Assembly (NCBI GenBank): GCA_900766785.1
Contig: CAAFWT010000036.1
Coordinates: forward strand, 1-9,373
DNA from: an uncultured Paraprevotella sp.
Lineage (GTDB): Bacteria > Bacteroidota > Bacteroidia > Bacteroidales > Bacteroidaceae
Reading direction: 5' to 3'
Length of the DNA stretch: 9,373 nucleotides
Part shown: one piece after another, positions 7,351 to 9,373 of the stretch
Numbering within the stretch: the first letter of the stretch is position 1
Layout of the letters: every line of letters begins with the position of its first letter
Position numbers and translations under genes: made by a program
The notes under the pieces: model-generated
The model's input: the letters and a program-made list of their open reading frames with translations, nothing else
Databases searched by the model: none
What the model was told of the DNA's origin: nothing

Positions 7351-7397
7351 ATTGGGAGCTTCGGGTTTGGAGCCCGAGGTTCCCAATTCTTACTTTT
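7351..7397 (+). terminator. Hairpin terminator between the giant gene and the EEP gene
   Basis: The arms 7351-7365 and 7373-7387 pair over 15 positions with two G-T wobbles and no mismatch, around the 7-base loop TTTGGAG. A modest pyrimidine run (TCTTACTTTT) follows. The hairpin starts 24 bases after the stop codon of the giant gene. The weak T-run suggests termination may be partial, allowing read-through into the next gene. Confidence 0.75.
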
Positions 7398-7398
7398 C
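7366..7398 (+). promoter_or_regulatory. Possible weak promoter of the EEP gene overlapping the terminator
   Basis: TACTTTTC at 7391-7398 matches TAnnTTTG except for the last base, and TTTG at 7366-7369, inside the hairpin loop, lies 21 bases upstream where a -33 element would be. The leader to the ATG at 7454 would be about 50 bases and holds (CT)5 at 7409-7418 and (TA)6 at 7427-7438. No better promoter is visible in the gap, so read-through from upstream is the alternative. Confidence 0.3.
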
Positions 7399-7453
7399 CA
7401 GCAAGCTTCTCTCTCTCTTTATACATTATATATATATAAATAGCAAAGTGCTT

Positions 7454-9187
7454 ATGAAGAAGAATTTCGTAATACTCTCTGTGATTCTGACCTGTGTGCT
7501 TGCAGCATCCCTGCAGGCTATGGCTGCCACAGAGAAGTTGCGTATCATGACTTACAACATTCCATACGGAAATATCCAGCCAAGCGAGGGTAATGGCCAA
7601 AACACCTGGGACAATCGTGTCCTGGCTATACACAATTACCTGGATAGCATCTCTCCCGACCTGATAGGCATTCAGGAGGGAGTGAAACCCCAATTGATCA
7701 GTATCCTGGCAGGAATACCCGGATATGCCATGGTGGGATGTGCCAGAGAGGATGGTGCCGAGAAGGGCGAGTATACCCCCATCCTGTACAAGACCAGCCG
7801 CTTCCTGCTGGAGAAGAGCGGGAACTACTGGCCCACAGAAACGCCTGACGTGCCGTCCAAGACCCCCAATGCCATATGCTATCGTGTGGCCACCTGGGCG
7901 CTCTTTACCGACAAGGTTACAGGAGCACGTTTCATCTACACCAACACCCATCTCGACCATGGACAGGAGGCTGTGCGTATCGAACAGGCCAAGGTGGTCA
8001 AGGAAAAGATGGCCGAACTGGCTGAGCTCTATGGCACAAACCTGATTCAGTTCCTAACGGCAGATTTCAATATGACCCGAAGCTCCAACGTGTACCCTTA
8101 TCTGACCACATACAAACTCAAGACAAGGGACATGTGGAGTGTGGCTCGCAAGAAGGTGATAAAAGCTGTGAATGGGTTTTCTACCAATGCAGACAACGAG
8201 ATAGACTTTATCTTTGCATACGGTACCGTATCCTGCTCCTATGCCGAAATGGGAAACCGCAACACCCCTGATGGCTTCATCATGTCCGACCACAATCCCG
8301 TCTTTGCCGATGTCAGCTGGACCACCTCTACGGCCGACAATGCCCGTGCAGCTATAGCAGATGCCCGGAGTGCTGCCGACAGTACGTTCCTGTGGCAGAA
8401 ATCAGCCGCCAAGCTGCTTACATCAGCCACCCAGCTGTCCACCGATGGTCTGGAGAGCACCTCCTCTCTGAGCAGTGTCTACGACCGCAAGACCAGCACC
8501 TATGTGCGCAGTCTTTACAGCAGTTCTCTGCCTCCCAACCAGCCACACTATCTCCAGGTGGCACTTCGCAATCCCATCTCTGCCTTCTGTGTACAGTACA
8601 ATAAGAGCATGGATGGAGATGCAGGTCAGAGCGACCGCTGGGAGGATGTCATCGTGTATGCCAGTCAGGATGCCGAGAAATGGGATTATATCACGGAGCT
8701 GTATGAATTCTCGGGTGTGGTCAACAAGACCTATTCGGCCAATGTGCAGATGCGCCGCCCCTATCAGCATATACGCTTCCAGGTGATGCGTACCAATGGC
8801 ATGCAGCTCAGCAATGGTGCTCCTCGCTACTCGCTCTCCGAGCTTCAGATATACGAGAACAGTCCGTACTCCACCTGCGACTATGTCCAGAGCGAAGATA
8901 TCAGCAAGGCTGTGGATGCCCTCTATGCTCAGGCCGATGCCTTGGAGCAGCTCACGGATGATGGTTCGGTGACCGCAGAGGATGTGGCTTCCCTGGAAGA
9001 GGCCACAAAGGCCTTGCGCCAGGCACGCCAGGACTTTGCCGAGTCGGTGGGTTCGGTACAGTCCTCAGCCATAGGAACTCCATCTGCTATTTATTCGCCC
9101 GATGGCAAGCGTCTGGAGTCACTTCAGAGAGGAGTGAACATCATTCTTTCCGAGGATGGCGAAAGCCGCAAGGTCCTGATGAAGTAA
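7454..9187 (+). CDS. Exported endonuclease/exonuclease/phosphatase (EEP) family protein with F5/8 type C domain
   Basis: A 577-residue exported, probably metal-dependent phosphodiesterase or phosphatase of the DNase I fold; the substrate (nucleic acid, phospholipid or sugar phosphate) cannot be told from sequence. Numbered from the ATG at 7454: signal peptide 1-24 (MKKNF, hydrophobic core, AMA); EEP domain about 28-290 with expected active-site motifs Asn35 (MTYN), Glu75 (GIQEG), His166/Asp168 (NTHLDH), Asp204/Asn206 (TADFNM), Asp251 (EIDFIF) and Asp279/His280 (MSDHNP), all present. Residues about 319-469 form an F5/8 type C (discoidin-like) binding domain (SSVYDRKTSTY, HYLQVAL, EDVIVYASQDAEKW, IRFQVMRT, LSELQIYE); 480-535 are helical; 540-577 are a short tail (IYSPDGKRL ... 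LQRGVNII ... KVLMK). An upstream in-frame TTG at 7352 would add 34 residues translated from the terminator hairpin and bury the signal peptide, so 7454 is preferred. It lies 127 bases after the giant gene. Confidence 0.9.
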   Translation: MKKNFVILSVILTCVLAASLQAMAATEKLRIMTYNIPYGNIQPSEGNGQNTWDNRVLAIHNYLDSISPDLIGIQEGVKPQLISILAGIPGYAMVGCAREDGAEKGEYTPILYKTSRFLLEKSGNYWPTETPDVPSKTPNAICYRVATWALFTDKVTGARFIYTNTHLDHGQEAVRIEQAKVVKEKMAELAELYGTNLIQFLTADFNMTRSSNVYPYLTTYKLKTRDMWSVARKKVIKAVNGFSTNADNEIDFIFAYGTVSCSYAEMGNRNTPDGFIMSDHNPVFADVSWTTSTADNARAAIADARSAADSTFLWQKSAAKLLTSATQLSTDGLESTSSLSSVYDRKTSTYVRSLYSSSLPPNQPHYLQVALRNPISAFCVQYNKSMDGDAGQSDRWEDVIVYASQDAEKWDYITELYEFSGVVNKTYSANVQMRRPYQHIRFQVMRTNGMQLSNGAPRYSLSELQIYENSPYSTCDYVQSEDISKAVDALYAQADALEQLTDDGSVTAEDVASLEEATKALRQARQDFAESVGSVQSSAIGTPSAIYSPDGKRLESLQRGVNIILSEDGESRKVLMK

Positions 9188-9213
9188 GGTTCCGTCAGGA
9201 TAATAATGAAATG

Positions 9214-9260
9214 AAAGCAGAGGGTTGGCACATATTTTTGCCGACCCTCTGCCTTTTTCC
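9214..9260 (+). terminator. Rho-independent terminator after the EEP gene
   Basis: Arms 9217-9230 and 9239-9252 pair over 14 positions with one G-T wobble around an 8-base loop (CATATTTT), followed by CTTTTTCC. It starts 27 bases after the stop codon. An outer pair, GTCAGGA (9194-9200) and TCCTGAC (9258-9264), encloses the hairpin and overlaps the end of the T-run. Confidence 0.9.
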
Positions 9261-9373
9261 TGACTTCGTCAATGCGCCACCCAAATTAAGATTGGGTCAT
9301 CCGACATTTCGATTGATTACCATTTATAGCAGTGTGCTCAGTATTTGTTACCTTCATTGCCGATAAGGTTATA
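9261..9373. other. Unassigned right flank
   Basis: The final 113 bases contain no open reading frame of note and no consensus TAnnTTTG promoter. The only structure seen is a 6-base inverted repeat, ACCCAA (9279-9284) with TTGGGT (9292-9297). It is probably the leader region of a gene beyond the window. Confidence 0.4.

Noticed and set aside
7352..7453. Upstream TTG start giving a 611-residue EEP protein
   Set aside because: The extension would be translated from the terminator hairpin and dinucleotide tracts and would place 34 residues before a normal signal peptide.
7346..7960. 204-residue minus-strand open frame over the start of the EEP gene
   Set aside because: It overlaps the signal peptide and the active-site motifs of a well-supported gene and crosses the terminator hairpin; the translation shows no domain.
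9279..9297. Small inverted repeat ACCCAA / TTGGGT as a terminator or operator
   Set aside because: Only six base pairs, AT-rich loop, no T-run and no adjacent promoter or gene start in the window.
1..9373. CRISPR array, tRNA, rRNA, insertion sequence or SusC/SusD locus
   Set aside because: No regularly spaced identical repeats with spacers, no cloverleaf or rRNA-like sequence, no transposase and no outer-membrane transporter genes were found.

Overview
The window looks like a chromosomal segment of a Bacteroidales bacterium, most probably a Prevotella-like gut or oral member. Four things point there: Bacteroidetes-type promoter elements (TAnnTTTG at -7) before the first two genes, absence of clear Shine-Dalgarno sequences, large exported multidomain proteins ending in a YDxxGRxV...LPxGxYI...KxxVK sorting tail, and the GLUG-type beta-solenoid repeats common in that group. 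Genus-level assignment is inference. All genes are on the + strand.

Layout. Bases 1-223 are intergenic, contain no credible gene and carry two kinds of short repeat. A promoter at 224-254 drives a 150-residue LuxR/GerE-type transcription regulator (297-749). A 286-base gap follows, holding a run of 15 G residues (913-927) directly upstream of the next promoter (943-974). The centre (1036-7326) is one giant gene for a 2096-residue exported protein: signal peptide, four consecutive solenoid units of about 300-320 residues, an inserted helix / carbohydrate-binding-like / helix module, a fifth solenoid unit and a C-terminal sorting-type tail. A hairpin terminator (7351-7397) separates it from a second exported protein (7454-9187, 577 residues): an endonuclease/exonuclease/phosphatase (EEP, DNase I-fold) catalytic domain with its active-site residues intact, an F5/8 type C (discoidin-like) domain, a helical segment and a short tail. 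A strong terminator (9214-9260) closes that gene. The last 113 bases hold nothing I can assign.

How they may work together. Two large surface or secreted proteins with binding modules sit next to each other, preceded by a small DNA-binding regulator that could control them; this is inferred from position only. No SusC/SusD pair, glycosidase, mobile element, CRISPR array or RNA gene is visible. I do not see a clear new multi-gene system. The points most worth a second look are the G15 tract at the giant gene's promoter (possible phase variation), the regular cysteine ladder and the recurring C/H/CxxC linker in the giant protein, and the secreted nuclease-like enzyme beside it.
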